Below are positions 46,805 through 59,078 of a stretch of DNA of 64,000 nt, one piece after another (the stretch's first letter is position 1; each line of letters starts with the position of its first letter). Under the pieces are notes generated by a model. That model ran no database searches. It saw only the letters and a list, made by a program, of their open reading frames with translations, and had not been told where the DNA came from. The stretch is from contig WTXD01000036.1 in assembly GCA_022496205.1 (NCBI GenBank), positions 186,001-250,000 on the forward strand, in the 5' to 3' direction. Origin of the DNA: Gloeopeniophorella convolvens. Its lineage: Eukaryota; Basidiomycota; Agaricomycetes; Russulales. The translations under genes and the position numbers were made by a program.

Positions 46805-48160
46805 ACGAGATGAAGTCGGAATCCGGACCGTTTGAGTGGCTAAGACCAACGCATCCACTGTACCAGTATTTTCAACGAAAAGCGAGAACTCGAGAAGGGC
46901 CGCCTGCGGCGGCAGGTGCCTTTGCTTGCAAGTGTGCTTGTGTTTGTATTTGTGTTTGTGCTATAACATGCATGTTGTCTTTTCGAAGTTCGAGCATGAA
47001 AAATGGAGAGGGGGTAAGTACCGTCATGCCAGAGGTGGGAGACCGTGTTCGGATTCGTTTACATAATCATCCGTCATCTTACCACTAGGCGCCCGTAACA
47101 TTGTGGGGGGGAAGAGCACCTTGCAAGCAAGGCAATGCGATAGTCAACGACTCACAAGCAGATCGCTTTGTCATTGAGGTATTCCAAAGCCGGGAAGTTT
47201 GAGAGCGAGTTCTTTGAAGTCCGTGAATGAAGTCATGCTCTCGCTACGACAACAGAGCGGACCCGGGGTGAGTAGCCGAGTTGCGGAGTATCCCATCGGA
47301 AGTCTGAGGCTTTCAAGAAACAGTCTAGGCATCCGAGTTGTGGCCGCCGCGCGCCAGTCTGAGCCCACATCGGTAATGCGACGCCTCAGAGATTGATATG
47401 ACATTACTCGGGACCTCGAAGTGTCTTGGCGTCTCGGAAGGATGGCGGCAGGTTAAGATAAAGCCAAAAATCCGAGGTTTTCGACCTTCCGTTTCAATGG
47501 AGGCTCGGAGAAACAACTCGAGGGAACATCGAAGGTGTTGCGGGCGTCGATTGACAATGCCGTTTTCGTTATGTCGAACCCGTTCTATCCCAGAGAAACC
47601 ATGAGTGCGATACACGACGAAAAACATAGTTCTGCGCGTACCAATAGACCCGGACACTCCCCTGAGAGAGAAAGTTCTCGTCAGCTTTCACTCTGACCGC
47701 CGACTTCGTGCCGCCGTCACTTGAGGCATCTCAGAACCTTGGGCCTTGGGTCAGAAGAGAAAACACCGTATTTCGATTACAGGCAGGAGTATTAGCTGAA
47801 GGATATATGATGCGGCGTGTGTTCTCCCTCTCGTCTGCGATCGGCAGCAGATCGGAGCCTGTGACCATGGATACAAGGAACCAATGAGCGGCAGAGTGAG
47901 CGAGGACTCGCGCTCGCTAAGTCGGTCAGAACCCATGGGCCGGGTCCCGAGATGCGCAGCGATTATGTAATGCAACACCTTGGCACTGCACGGTTGCTGC
48001 ACGGCCCGATCGGTCGGCATTCGGATGGTTTGAACAAGGAGCCGATTATGGTATATTCAAGTAGTGCGTATAGTTACAGTAACGGTATTAGTATCATGTA
48101 CAGTATTGTATAGAGCTTCGGTCAGATTTTTTTTGAGGGTATAACCGCAGCTCACTAGCG
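46805..48160. other. Intergenic region
   Basis: No gene supported. A short TG-rich stretch (about 46,928-46,962) of 'tgtgtttgt' units is the only low-complexity feature. Confidence 0.45.
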
Positions 48161-49086
48161 TCAAAACATGTTGCGGGTGAAGACGAATCCGCCGATGCCT
48201 TGAACCCACTCTCGTTGATCGGTGAGCGCATCACTCTTCAGCTTCATCTCCGCTCCGTAAGTAGGGCTCGGCGCCTTCGGAAGCGGAGACTTGGGCTTCT
48301 GTGACGCCCACAGCTCGGGGGTATCGACGATGCGCTCCAGAACATCGCGGAAAGTCTCGCGCACACCAACAGCTGTCTTTGCAGAGGCTTCGACAAAAAG
48401 ACAGCCCATACGTGCGGCATATGCGGCTGCTTCCGCAGTAGATACTTGTCGCGCATGCTCCTACGTTGCGCGATTAGGAATGATAAGTGGAGCATGTGAT
48501 AAGCTGGGGCGTACCTTGTCTGCCTTAGTTCCCACAACGATCTTCACTGCGGAGTCAGGAACGTATTTGCTACGCTCCGCGAACCACCAAGGAAGCGCCT
48601 CAAACGACTCACGATTGGTTATATCGTAAACTTTGGGAGTGGTACGAGTCAGAGGTGAATGCAATTAATGTCGGCGATGATGTGGGGACGTACCCAACAG
48701 TATGCCCTGAGTTCCGCGATAATACGAAGAAATGATTGCACGGAACCGCTCCTGGCCAGCCGTATCCTATCCAAAGGTCGTCAATGCAAGGCGTACACTC
48801 GAGGCCGTAAGGGAGCATACCCAGATGCTAAGGTTCACTTTCTTGCCTTTCACATCAAGTTTATGTGACTAGAAAAGCGAGTCGGTTTTGTGGCGTACAT
48901 TAGAAAGCTTAAGCTGGCACGTACCCAAGTATCAACGCCAATTGTTGCCATGGCCTCGTGCTCTGGCAACCACTGCTGGTCTGTAAAGCGCAAGAGCAGG
49001 CTGCTCTTTCCGACGGACGCAACTCCAATCATCAACAATTTGACGTTGATCGGTTCATTGGGACTACTGGTCAACTTCGCTGGCAT
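48161..49086 (-). CDS. Rab18-like small GTPase, copy 1
   Basis: Membrane-traffic GTPase; human Rab18 acts on lipid droplets and the endoplasmic reticulum. Five exons from ATG 49086 ([20 protein letters not shown]). G1 is GVASVGKS, switch I region TIGVDTW, G3 DTAGQERF with the catalytic Gln kept, then [21 protein letters not shown]4 reads TKAD instead of NKxD (Asn to Thr). G5 is EASAKTAVG. The tail after VDTPELW is short and ends [10 protein letters not shown] with no cysteine, so membrane anchoring by prenylation is not visible in this reading. Closest in layout to copy 5. One of five tandem copies on this strand. Confidence 0.85.
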
Positions 49087-50496
49087 GTTGGTACGAGTGT
49101 GTGGTGTGGTGTAGTGAATGAGTGGTCGGAAGCTGATGGTACCTTGTGGAGGACCATACGGTAGTTAAATACTCACAGAGAAGTCAACATAAAACACGAG
49201 TCCTCGAGGGTGCTATCTCCGATTCGGCAGGGCCGACGGTCAGTGAAACATGTTAACTACCGAAGAGGCAGAACGTGACCGAGGAGGGCGCCAATGCAGA
49301 TTGCGTCAGAAGATAACGCAAGGCCAGAGTAAGTCCGCAAGAGTGGGGTTCTAGGTCGGTCGGAGTTTCGCGTAAAGGATCGACACCACTAGCGGAGGCT
49401 CGGGCGTCGAAGCCTGCCTCGGAGACTTGGAAAGCATAAAGATATTAGCAATAACCAGCCAGGGGCGTGCATGTAGATAGCCGCCCAAACCGCTGGTCTT
49501 GACCAAGAGCTGAACGCGACCATTGACGGGGATAATTGTCAAATGAATCGTTCACTGATGCGATTTCTGCTAGCGGAAGTAAAGCGCGACGCTGAAACCC
49601 CCACCCCGTGCATCCAAGGGGAGATACAATAATGATTTGATGTATATGAGGACATTAGACGGAAGGACCACACGTGCTCGGCACGCGAGAAACACATGGC
49701 TTGATAGCAAGTGGTGCGTTAACTCCTGGAAGGCGACAAGGCGACTGCGTGCCATGCTCATGCAAGCCCTAGCTAGGGACTCACCCCCTACGTGGTGACG
49801 TGAGGATGTTATGGAGAGTTTCGAGCTCGTAAAACGATCCCCACCCGCGTGCAGACTTCGGAAACTACCAATGACAGGGAACGTTGGGGCGATCGAGGTT
49901 TTCCCGTAAGCCAGAGACAGTGCAGAAACGCCTAGGCAACGTGGGGTGTCTCGTTCTTGAAAGAGGTAGTTGAAGAGTGCTTATCACCTTGAGGGAAGTC
50001 ATCACGGAGTTTGCGGTGTGCGACCGCCTCCGGAATGGGAAATCTGCGACTCGTGTGCGAGTAGAGCCGAGGAATGTAATGACGCGCCGCGGCAAATGTT
50101 ATCGATTTGCATGGCTCCGAACGCGGACAACGGATACCGGATCCTGTAAGACGAGCTCCAAGCTTATGGTTGGTGGAAAAATGTAGAAGGCATGACGAAC
50201 TCGGGTCCAGTTCCTCCGCGGGATTTAGCACAGGGGAGATATCATGAGGATGGGTAGGCGCCGGCTTGATAAGAGCGGCCAAGTAGGTAAAGGTGGCGCA
50301 TGAGCACGCGTAGTGAGTCGTGACGAACCGATGAGTCGAGAGTCTGGCGGTTCCGCAGGTCAATAGAATCACGAGTGAGGGCCAGTCGCCAAAAATGTTT
50401 GCTGTTTCCCTAGTACTCTTCGTGAGAAACGGAGCGCCGATGCAAACAGCGGTTGGCTCACGGAATACCAATGCCAGATAGAAAGGCTGATCAGAG
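49087..50496. other. Intergenic region
   Basis: No gene supported; open frame 49,932-50,528 (-) has no recognisable features. Confidence 0.4.
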
Positions 50497-51462
50497 TCAA
50501 GGCTGGTGACGAGCCAATACGTCTTCAAGCTTCTGGGCCATCGCTACCACTTTCTTGATGTACAGCGAGATGGACTCCGCAACGTCCGGGACTTCGAGTT
50601 CTCCCAAAAATCGAAACTTCAGAGACTGAAAACCACCGTCGGGACCGTAGTACGAATCAGGAAGACTGAACTGGTCAGCCCATGAACGAGTCGCCACAGC
50701 GAAAGACATACACCGGGACGTCGAGTTCGCGAAGGCGCCGCTCTTCCCAAAGTTTAGCATCGCGCAAGAACTGGAAGCAGGATACTGCGACGTCGGCAAG
50801 GCGACCTTCTTCCTCTGGGCTTAAGAAAGTGTGGTATAATCTTTGACTGTCGTTCCTCCCATGGGCCCAAGGGAAGTATATTCGGAGGTAATGGTGCAAG
50901 CGATAGGAGTGCTCCGCATGTGTCCAAAGGTGTAGCACATGCTTGTTCAATCAGCCCAATGCCCCGTCAACGTAGTAAAGCACAGGAACGCACCACACGA
51001 ATTGCATTTTCCAGTATATTTGTGAAAAGAGCGCGGGTCTTGTCGAGCCGTTGAGGTTTGAGCAGCTTCTTGATTGCCTCTTTATCAACCTTTCGCAAAA
51101 CGCGTACTTTGGGATCAGGACGCATCTCGTAGAATCTCTGCCAGATTAGGGTCCATTTAGCGTGTTCTCTATAAAATCCTCGTGTGCGCTCGATTTGGGT
51201 TAAGATGTCGAGTAGCTCAGGAATATGGTCGAAGGAAAGAGTCGGATAGAGTATGCCCTGAGCAGCATATAGAAGGGCATCTAGGGAGGGCTCTCCGTGG
51301 ACTGCACCGCGCGGGATTGTGAGATCGATGAGACCTGAGATGTTGAGATAATCAAGTCTTTGTCTTACCACTGGAAGTATTGGACTCACCAAGGATCTTC
51401 TCTTGTTCTTCATCGGTATGCTCCGGTTTCAGCAGCAGTTCTCTGAGCTCATCAAGGTCCAT
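50497..51462 (-). CDS. Unknown protein within the Rab cluster
   Basis: Four exons fit: MDLDELRELLLKPEHTDEEQ opens at 51462; a GTGAGT...CTCAG intron precedes LIDLTIPRGAVHGEPSLDAL; a 52-bp intron follows NAIRV; a 43-bp intron follows RELDVP and leads to FSLPDSYYGPDGGFQSLKFR; stop at 50497. About 280 residues, helical and acidic-to-basic mixed, with DILTQIERTRGFYREHAKWT and FYEMRPDPKVRVLRKVDKEA. No membrane segment or known motif. The 43-bp intron is short for this genome, so the third junction is less sure; without it the gene would be broken near 50,690. Its role is unknown and its position between Rab copies may be incidental. Confidence 0.6.
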
Positions 51463-51673
51463 TACGACCGGAACAGTGACGCAGGAGAAGAACTTTCCCC
51501 AAGTATATCATAGAACCAGCGGTTCAGAGGCGAGGAAGACGGCGGTCTGGCACGGAACTAAAGCTTTGCCAGGATGTCCGTGACAACAGAACGAAAGTTG
51601 GGACTGCTGATGTAAGAGCCGGTGTGGTTGATCAGAGACGCCACAGAACGTTGTAGATTGCACGTGACAGCAA

Positions 51674-51766
51674 GCCGGGATAGCTCAGCTGGGAGAGCAA
51701 CAGACTGAAGTTGGACGATTCGTTCCTGCCTTCTGGAGGTCCCGTGTTCAATCCACGGTCCTGGCA
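51674..51766 (+). tRNA. tRNA-Phe (GAA) with intron
   Basis: The acceptor stem GCCGGGA (51674-51680) pairs with TCCTGGC (51759-51765, one G-T pair), discriminator A at 51766. The D arm follows (TAGCTCAGCTGGGAGAGC), then anticodon GAA at 51707-51709 after the stem CAGA. A 20-base intron (about 51711-51730) separates nucleotide 37 from TTCTG, the other side of the stem. The T arm CCGTG-TTCAATC-CACGG is perfect. The intron after position 37 is the standard place. Confidence 0.93.
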
Positions 51767-52108
51767 TTTTTTGTCTCTCCCCTTTTATGACACAGCTGCA
51801 AGGGAACGCCACTAGATAACAATCGTAGACGCAAGTCACGCCTTCCAACAGTGATTCAACCCGACTGACTATTTGAAAACTCGTACATCTGAAAATTGAC
51901 AATCACCCTAAAGATGGTAGCACGAGGTATATGCGCTGCAGTGTTCGACACATTGGGTACCCGGGAGAAAATGGTATACTAATGAAACAGTAAGTTATTC
52001 TTCTACTACCGTCCACTGGTGGGCTGCGAACGGGGTTACATATTAAGCCTGATTCCCGGCCACGCCTATATTTTCACAATGCCTGAATGATGGTCCCTCT
52101 AGAGGCTT
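51767..52108. other. Spacer between tRNA-Phe and Rab copy 2
   Basis: Nothing recognised. Confidence 0.4.
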
Positions 52109-52939
52109 TTAATAGCCGCGGTAGCTGGGGGCGCGCGGCCGCGCAAAGGATGCTTGCGGAGGACTGGGCTTGAAGACGACACGAAGTTCGGGAGTGTCGA
52201 CAATGCGCTCGACCACGTCGCGGAATGTCTTGCGTACGCCGACAGCTGTCTTCGCGGACGATTCAACGAAGTGACACCCCATCTTCTGCGCGAACGCAGC
52301 AGCCTCAGCCGTGGGCACCTGGCGTTGGAATTCCTAGATGGAACCAAGTAAGTATGAGGCATCCACGCTGCTGATGAGATATCTCACCTTGTCAACCTTG
52401 TTGCCCACGATGACCTTCACGACTGGTCCGGTGATGTAAGTCTTTATCTCCGCGAACCATCGTGCAAGTTCTTCAAAAGATCGACGGCATGATGCATCGT
52501 AGACTGCGAAACTGGGGTAAGTTTTGGGTTCATTTGCAGGGCCCAGAGGCACAAACCTAATATGATGCCTTGAGCTCCCTTATAGTGTGCGGGCTGCATG
52601 GTTCGGAACTGCTCTTCGCCTGCGGTATCCTATCAACTCATAAGTATACGTTGTTATGCTGCAACAATGACAGGTACTCACCCAGACAGCCAAATTCACA
52701 TTTTCGCCTTTTACGTCGAGCTTGCGCCTCTAGAAGTACGTTCAGCGTCGTATCGCGTAGATAGATCAAGTCGGTGAGCTTACCCGAACCTCGACGCCGA
52801 TCGTTGCAGTGGCTTCGTCCTCAGGCAACCACTGGTGCTCAGCCCAGCGAAGGAGAAGGCTGCTCTTCCCGACAGACGAGTTGCCAACCATGACAACCTT
52901 GACGTGCAACTCCTGCTGCGACATGATCTGCGCCGGCAT
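52109..52939 (-). CDS. Rab18-like small GTPase, copy 2 (Gln to Glu in switch II)
   Basis: From ATG 52939 (MPAQIMSQQELHVKVVMVGN, similar to MPAK in copy 1) or the in-frame ATG at 52924. G1 GNSSVGKS, TIGVEVR, then a GENVNLAVW strand. G3 reads DTAGEEQF, so the glutamine needed for GTP hydrolysis in Ras-type GTPases is replaced by glutamate and the Arg after Glu by Gln. YKGAQGIILVYDASCRRSFE follows. G4 NKVD and G5 ESSAKTAVG are kept. The C-terminus ends FARPRAPSYRGY with no cysteine. Expect altered GTPase activity and no visible prenylation site. Stop at 52109. Confidence 0.85.
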
Positions 52940-55500
52940 TGAGCGGTGAGGAGGTGGGGAGAGAGGTGTGGATGTGAGTGTTGACTGCGGCTGCAGGAAT
53001 GGTGAAGAGGATGAGCGGATGGCCCATCATAAATATGCTGCAGAGATGCTGAGAGTAAGCACCTACAGCGTGAGCTTGCGCGAGCGGAGGCTTCCGAATC
53101 GGCCGTCCGAGGCGTTGAAACGGGAAAAGGCGCGCATGAATTCCCACCCATCGGGATGACATAATCCTCCAGAGATCGTCAGGGGCCCCCGCGCCAATTC
53201 AGCCAAACCTCACAAGCCTAAAGCGAGTTGACAAAGCGAGTTGACGCCCGAAAACAGACGGGGCCGGAGTTTGAGGTGGACAGTCATGCGATAGAAGCAC
53301 ATCGAGAAGCTCGAAGTCGTGCACACTGGATTCGGTGGAAAGCACAGAATCAGGCTCGTGATACAAGAAGGCGCCACGAGGGTAGACTATGCACACTGAT
53401 GAGAGAAACGACCTCACCATTAACAAGGTAAAACCGTGGCGCTGGCAGAAGCCCCAAGCACAGGCTTCTACTTCGTGATGGCCGGCGGCTCCAAAAACAA
53501 GCATTCAAGGACGCCCATGTTGGCGGTACCAGACTCTGATCGCTTGCGAGTAGCCCGCGCCGGCATCGGGGGAGGCCGAGTGGCTACCAACGTGATTCTG
53601 CTCTAGTGGCACTCGTGAAAAAATACTTGAAGAGACAAGTAGCGGAAGCATTCGCTGACGATGTACCGGACAGGTAACCACGGCACTACCATGAAGCTGG
53701 TCGAGACTTTCAATGTTTAGGTCTGTGAGAGGAGGCTGAGGTGGCAACGTGGACTGTGCCAGCCAGAGAATGCTGATGGAGCGTTGAACCAGAGACTCCA
53801 CCTCAAAGTCCTTGCGAGGCACGGAGTGTTTGAGTATACAAATAGGGTATAGAGGCTACGCGCGCCTACGCACTGCAATCCGCCAGCTCTGAGCCAAGGC
53901 AAGAAGACCTCCAAAATTCTGAAGACTCGAGAGGCAAGGCGTGGCACTCGATAGCATCCAGAATCCGGTAGCCTCTGTAGCCGCCCGGCATGGCGCCAAC
54001 TATTTCCGCCCGCAGCTGCCAGCGAGTCATAGGCGTTGTGCTGCCGACTCGCCACTTTCCTCCATGAGTTCACGTTACAGCCGCAGATCCCAAGCCAAAC
54101 ATTGCTGAAAACCCACGCTGCGCAAGTTTTTATAGTGCCTCATGCAGACGCATGCATGCCCGGGTATGTGCTCGGGCGACCTTCTGAATATAGGTGATCA
54201 AAGTGTATTGGGCTATGCACGGATACACCCAGTAGCGACAGCTGATGTGCGTCAGCATTCAGCATGTCCTGTAGTACCGAATAAGTCTGGTTATATCCTA
54301 TCTATGGTGCTGTCACCCACACCATTCACATGAAAAGAAGATCTGCTACTCACGCCCTTATCTTGTCGCCGTGAACACAGCACGGGTAGTCGTTGTATGC
54401 CTCCCTATGGTATGATCTTGGCTGGGCCCGACTCGGATGAAAGTGCAGCAAAGGGAGCAGGACTTCCGTATTCGGCTCAGAGCCTATACCTACGTCACGA
54501 AAGACAGAGGCATCGAGTTTGCAGAGGCTGAAACGAGCGTGCCAGTCGCAGGTTTCCCCGTTTGGTTGTAGAGAGATTTCGTTGCATCAAAAGGCTTGGT
54601 CCCGAGTCGGAAATGACAGGAAAACATGTCTGATAGGCGGAATAAGACCCAAGCTGGGCATTGAGCTGGGGGGCGCGGCGCAGCAGGAACTGTCCATACA
54701 CATGGGCCTGAGTGACCGTCATCGTCCGAGGAGACACCGGAAAAGCAGATGGTGGGAAGTTTCCGCATGCCGAGAAGCCGAACCTTGATTTGACCTGTTT
54801 GCGATACGGGCAACTCGGACGCTCAAAATCGGCATCACATTTTCCTCTGCCACCAGGTACCATGTCATTATATTCAAACTGCACTCCAAGCGGCCGAACA
54901 CGCTTTTTGACTGAACATTTCGAGGGCAGCCACCATCATATTGACCTGTACTCCGCCTTGCCCGAGCCTAGCAGCGGCTGTCCTATTTGAGTGCACCAGC
55001 GGGGGTGTTTAGACTCAGCATCGGGAATCTGTTTCGAGAAGAAACCTGTGTATGTTTTCCATGGGTCCACCAGGTTCCACCGAAGCCACGAAGGTGTTAT
55101 GTTTGTATCAAGGTCTTTGTCCACTGGCCCCTCCAAAGATCCGTTTCACAGTTCTCCCCTCCTGATTCGATATGGCATGGAGCACGGTAGGTCGCAAAAT
55201 TTGCTCGCCCCGTTGGTGTTTCGTTAAGCAGTCACGCCTCGACTGTCCGCAGTCTGCACCGGTGACAGGTCAGTGCCTCATGGCTGCGGCTTGTCAAAAC
55301 TCATCGTGTCCGATACAGCTTCCCACTGTGCAATCACGACTAACAACCACGACTTACCTTTTCCCTACGTCGCCTCGGCGCGTCCGAGATCCTGGATCTG
55401 GGCCATCCGTTGCTCCCCGTGGACAATTTGAAATCTCAATGCGGTACGACCTCAAACAGGCTACATCGTACTGGACCATATGCCACCCAGGGTATCACGG
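52940..55500. other. 2.6-kb gap in the Rab cluster
   Basis: Moderately long open frames (53,505-53,822, 53,199-53,504 and 54,495-54,884, all -) have no motif I recognise and no convincing splice joins. They may be remnants of a gene or chance frames. Confidence 0.4.
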
Positions 55501-56345
55501 CTAGCACATACAACCCTTCTTATCACTTGGCGGGGTTTCCAACTTCACCTCAGTCTTCCCTGTAAACTTCTCGCTCCACAGCCTCGGCGTGCCGATGATG
55601 CACCGGGTCACAATGTCGAACATAGTGGTAACCCCTTCAGGCGTCTTCGCTGATGCTTCTGCGTACAGGCAGTCGTTGACATCAGCAAATATGGCCGCCT
55701 CTACTTTTGGCACCTCACGAGAGGCTTTCTGTCTTGCCTAGTCAGTTCGGGTGCCATGACCCGTAGTTCAGCAAGGCCAAAAGGGGTGCGTACCATATCC
55801 AACTTATTGCCGACGATGATTTTGATGGCTTCAGGAGCTGCATATTTCTCTATCTCTCTTAGGTGGTTAGGAAGCTCATCAAATGTGTTCCGCCTCGAAA
55901 TATCAAAGACTGAATGTAGAGTCATTGTCGATTGGTACCACGGCGACAGTCTTCTGACATTCGCTCACCAATAATGATTCCTTGCGCGCGGCGATAAAAT
56001 GACGGCGTGATCGCGCGAAAGCGTTCCATGCCTGTTGTATCCTATTCAAGATGCAAGTTATGTGCATCCAAGGAAAAAGATGCTGTATGCCCTCCTACCC
56101 ATATCTTCAGTTTCACCATCACCCCATCCACGTGTCTCGTATGCGTCTGCATGTGAAATGCTCTAGTATCCCTTCCCTGCGATCAACAAACTGACGGTAC
56201 ATACTCGATAGTCAGACCCTATGGTCGGGGTGAGATGCTCCGGCCGCCACTGTCTGTCACACAGGCGTGTGATCAAGGCGCTCTTTCCTACTGACGCGCC
56301 ACCAACGAGCACAACCTCAACTTTCAGTGGTGTTTCCGAAGCCAT
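55501..56345 (-). CDS. Rab18-like small GTPase, copy 3 (Gln to Met in switch II)
   Basis: ATG 56345 opens MASETPLKVEVVLVGGASVG. G1 GGASVGKS and TIGSDYR; a small exon reads THTRHVDGVMVKLKIW. G3 reads DTTGMERF: methionine replaces the catalytic glutamine and threonine the usual alanine. FYRRAQGIIIG, then VFDISRRNTFDELPNHLREI. G4 NKLD and G5 EASAKTPEG are intact. The tail KLETPPSDKKGCMC ends in Cys-Met-Cys, a double-geranylgeranylation type ending. So this copy keeps binding and membrane signals but has lost the hydrolysis glutamine, which in other Ras-family proteins slows GTP turnover. Stop at 55501. Confidence 0.87.
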
Positions 56346-57336
56346 TGGGCTAATAGCGTGTGAGCAGAATGTGTCTTGTCCGAGAGACTCCGGGGAGTGA
56401 CGACCTTGTCAGTGAATGTGATCAAGGTAGATAAAGTATTGCGTGCTCTTCGCCGCCACAACCTACTAGAGGGCGTGGTTGCCATAAGAGGGCAGACAGA
56501 TGCCCGAGTCGAGACGGCGCAATCCCATCCGACCTCGCGGCGACTGCGGCGCCTGGGAACTTGCTAGCCAATGCGTTCGATGAACACTCGGGTGATGCAT
56601 CTAGTCCCTGCATTTACTATCTCATCCACAACTACTCACGAGGAGTGCTGCGGGGACTTCGGTACCATAGTGCCGCCCAGCTCGACCATACAGTACAGCA
56701 CTTGACTGAAGACGCTCGTGGTGACGTTACGTGACGATACACCCACAGCAGGTGGGTCAGTGGGAGACCGTAGAGTGCTAGCAGTCTTCTATCACGACTG
56801 CAATGAGTCAATGGAATCATGTGTACCCCATGTAAGAGTACGCAACACTGGAATCGGAACTGCGTACTGGCATGCCTATGCGAATCAGCTTCTCCAAGGT
56901 GACCGACTGAGGATGGCCCGCAGGACTCGACCAAGGCTGACTCCATGGTCTTCGATCCCCAACGTGCACAGAGCGGTCTTTGCGGTCAGTACACATGGCT
57001 AGCGAGTCTTGCACGCGTGCGCACCCAGGGCGGGAGGGAAGGTTCCTCGGACCCCAGCACCTCGAGCTCGTCAACCTTGTTCCAGGCGGGGGGCCATCTT
57101 GGTGACTCCCGGCCGTACGTGTTCTGTAGCGCCGATACTACCGCCAACCTCACTACGAATGATTTGTGCCTGTACAGTACGAGTAGACGCGCACGTCGCC
57201 ACCGCCGGCGCGCATGCACGCACACCTGGCAACCGGAACTGGGCACTGCACTCAAGCCAAGGGGCCAGTATGGGACTACAACGATCGCCCCACATTGTGC
57301 AATGTGCGAAGAAGTATTACATCCAGAACGGTAGCT
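56346..57336. other. Spacer between Rab copies 3 and 4
   Basis: No gene supported. Contains open frames on both strands without motifs. Confidence 0.4.
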
Positions 57337-58219
57337 TTAACACATACAACCTCTATTACTGTTAGCTGGCTGTGCAGCCACGGGGGTCGGGCCAGTGAAC
57401 AGTCCCACACCGCTCATTCCTTCCCCAAAACGCCCATCAGATAGCGCTGGAGTGGCCAAGACACACTCGATGACGATGTTGAACATGATGGTCACACCCT
57501 CGCTTGTCATTGCAGATGTCTCTGTGTACAGGCACCTGTTGTCTGCAGCGAACTTGGCTGCTTCTGCTTTCGGTACCGCGCGTGGGCTCGAGGCGCTAGG
57601 CTGTGGCGTGCAATCAGGGCGGATTCGCGCCTTTAAATGACACAGAGAGGGGCGCGTACCACGTCCAACACGTTGCCGACGACGATCTTGACAGCTTCAG
57701 GATGTGCATATGTCTCGATGTCCTTAATATACTTTGGGAGTACATCAAACGTCTCCCGACTCATGATACTGTAAACTGCGAGGAAAGTCATCAACATGGA
57801 CAAGATGGAGGGGCCCACAGACGACATCTCACCGACGATGATCGCCTGTGCACGACGATAGGTCGTTGGCGCCACCGCACGGAATCGCTCCTGCCCCGCT
57901 GTATCCTACGCCGAACACCACCAGAATCAATACGCTGAGGCAGCTACCCGGGAAAGCTTTCGTACCCAAATCCTCAGCTTTACTCGCTTCCCGTTCACAT
58001 TATGCAGGAGTGTCTGTGCACGAAAACGGTATGGTCATTCCTAGGGTCGATGAAGCGGCGTGTCGTGCATACCCGAAGGTCGAGCCCTATGTTTGCAGCG
58101 AGATGCTCAGGTTGCCAAAGATTATCGCATAGACGCATGATCAAGGCGCTCTTCCCGACGGACATGTCTCCAACCAGCGAGATCTCGACCCCAGGTGGAT
58201 GCGTTAGGTCCTGCAACAT
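57337..58219 (-). CDS. Rab18-like small GTPase, copy 4 (altered NKxD and SAK motifs)
   Basis: ATG 58219 opens MLQDLTHPPGVEISLVGDMS. G1 GDMSVGKS and NIGLDLR; small exon TLLHNVNGKRVKLRIW. G3 DTAGQERF keeps the glutamine. TYRRAQAIIVG, then VYSIMSRETFDVLPKYIKDI. G4 reads NVLD (Lys to Val) and G5 ETSAMTSEG (Lys to Met), so two residues that grip the guanine base are changed. The last exon runs from VPKAEAAKFAADNRCLYTET through FNIVIECVLATPALSDGRFG to NRGCMC, then a stop at 57337. The Cys-Met-Cys ending matches copy 3. It shares exon structure with copy 3, its nearest relative. Nucleotide binding is probably weaker. Confidence 0.85.
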
Positions 58220-59078
58220 TGATCTTCAAAGTGGATGGGAGTGTTTTTTTTTTGAGTCGTGAGATGAGTCCGGTGCACAAACTGCGGGTTTTTGGTAGAT
58301 GATGAATCTGAGGACTCTGGGGAGAGACGGTTATAGTGGGTGAAGGTGGTTGCAACGAGCGACTCTTGCCTGCACCTGGCCGCCACGAACCTAATAATTG
58401 GCAGTCCTGAGAAGGCACTCAGCTAACACGACGTAGCCGCATGCGCTCGACGCCGATTACCGAGCTGGGACAGCCAATCAGTTGATTAGTCGCAGCGTTT
58501 GGCCAGAACTAGATGATATATTAGGTCACTGCCAGTAATTCAAAGTTGTCACCCGCACTCTTCTATTGAAGGCGATGGGACGCAGCAGCTTGTGACATGC
58601 GGGCGATTGAGCACGAAGGCTGATGCAGATAGACCGGGGCCAATGTTGACACGAGCACGCGCACCCTGAGGCAGAGGGCTGTAAGACTCGAGGCAGGTCG
58701 TGCAGATCAACGTGCGAAGTTACCCTGGCACTTACTAGTACGTCTTACACACGAGGTGCCAGTAGAAGACATCCGATGAGAACGCCTGCACGTCGGCGAT
58801 GGCCGGACACCAACTTGGGTAGCAGTGGATCCAGAAGTCCAAGTACCGGATATACCATATAACCCGATTGTGACCATACGTCCTGTCGTGCTTCGACCCC
58901 GGCAGCACAAAATTAGAGCGGCCACGTAGAGCTTCGCAAGGATGCCCCAGAGCGGAACAACGCAGCCACTGCTGCAAACGGCGTGTATGAGAACCTGAAC
59001 ATGAGCATGCCAATATATTACAAAACAGTGCATCCATCAATCGTGAAGATCGTGATTATCGCGGGGCACGCAGCCGCG
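58220..59078. other. Spacer between Rab copies 4 and 5
   Basis: No gene seen; a run of ten T lies at about 58,242-58,252. Confidence 0.4.

Noticed and set aside
53199..54884. Open frames between Rab copies 2 and 3.
   Set aside because: They could not be joined through credible splice sites and match no family; kept only as an unexplained gap.
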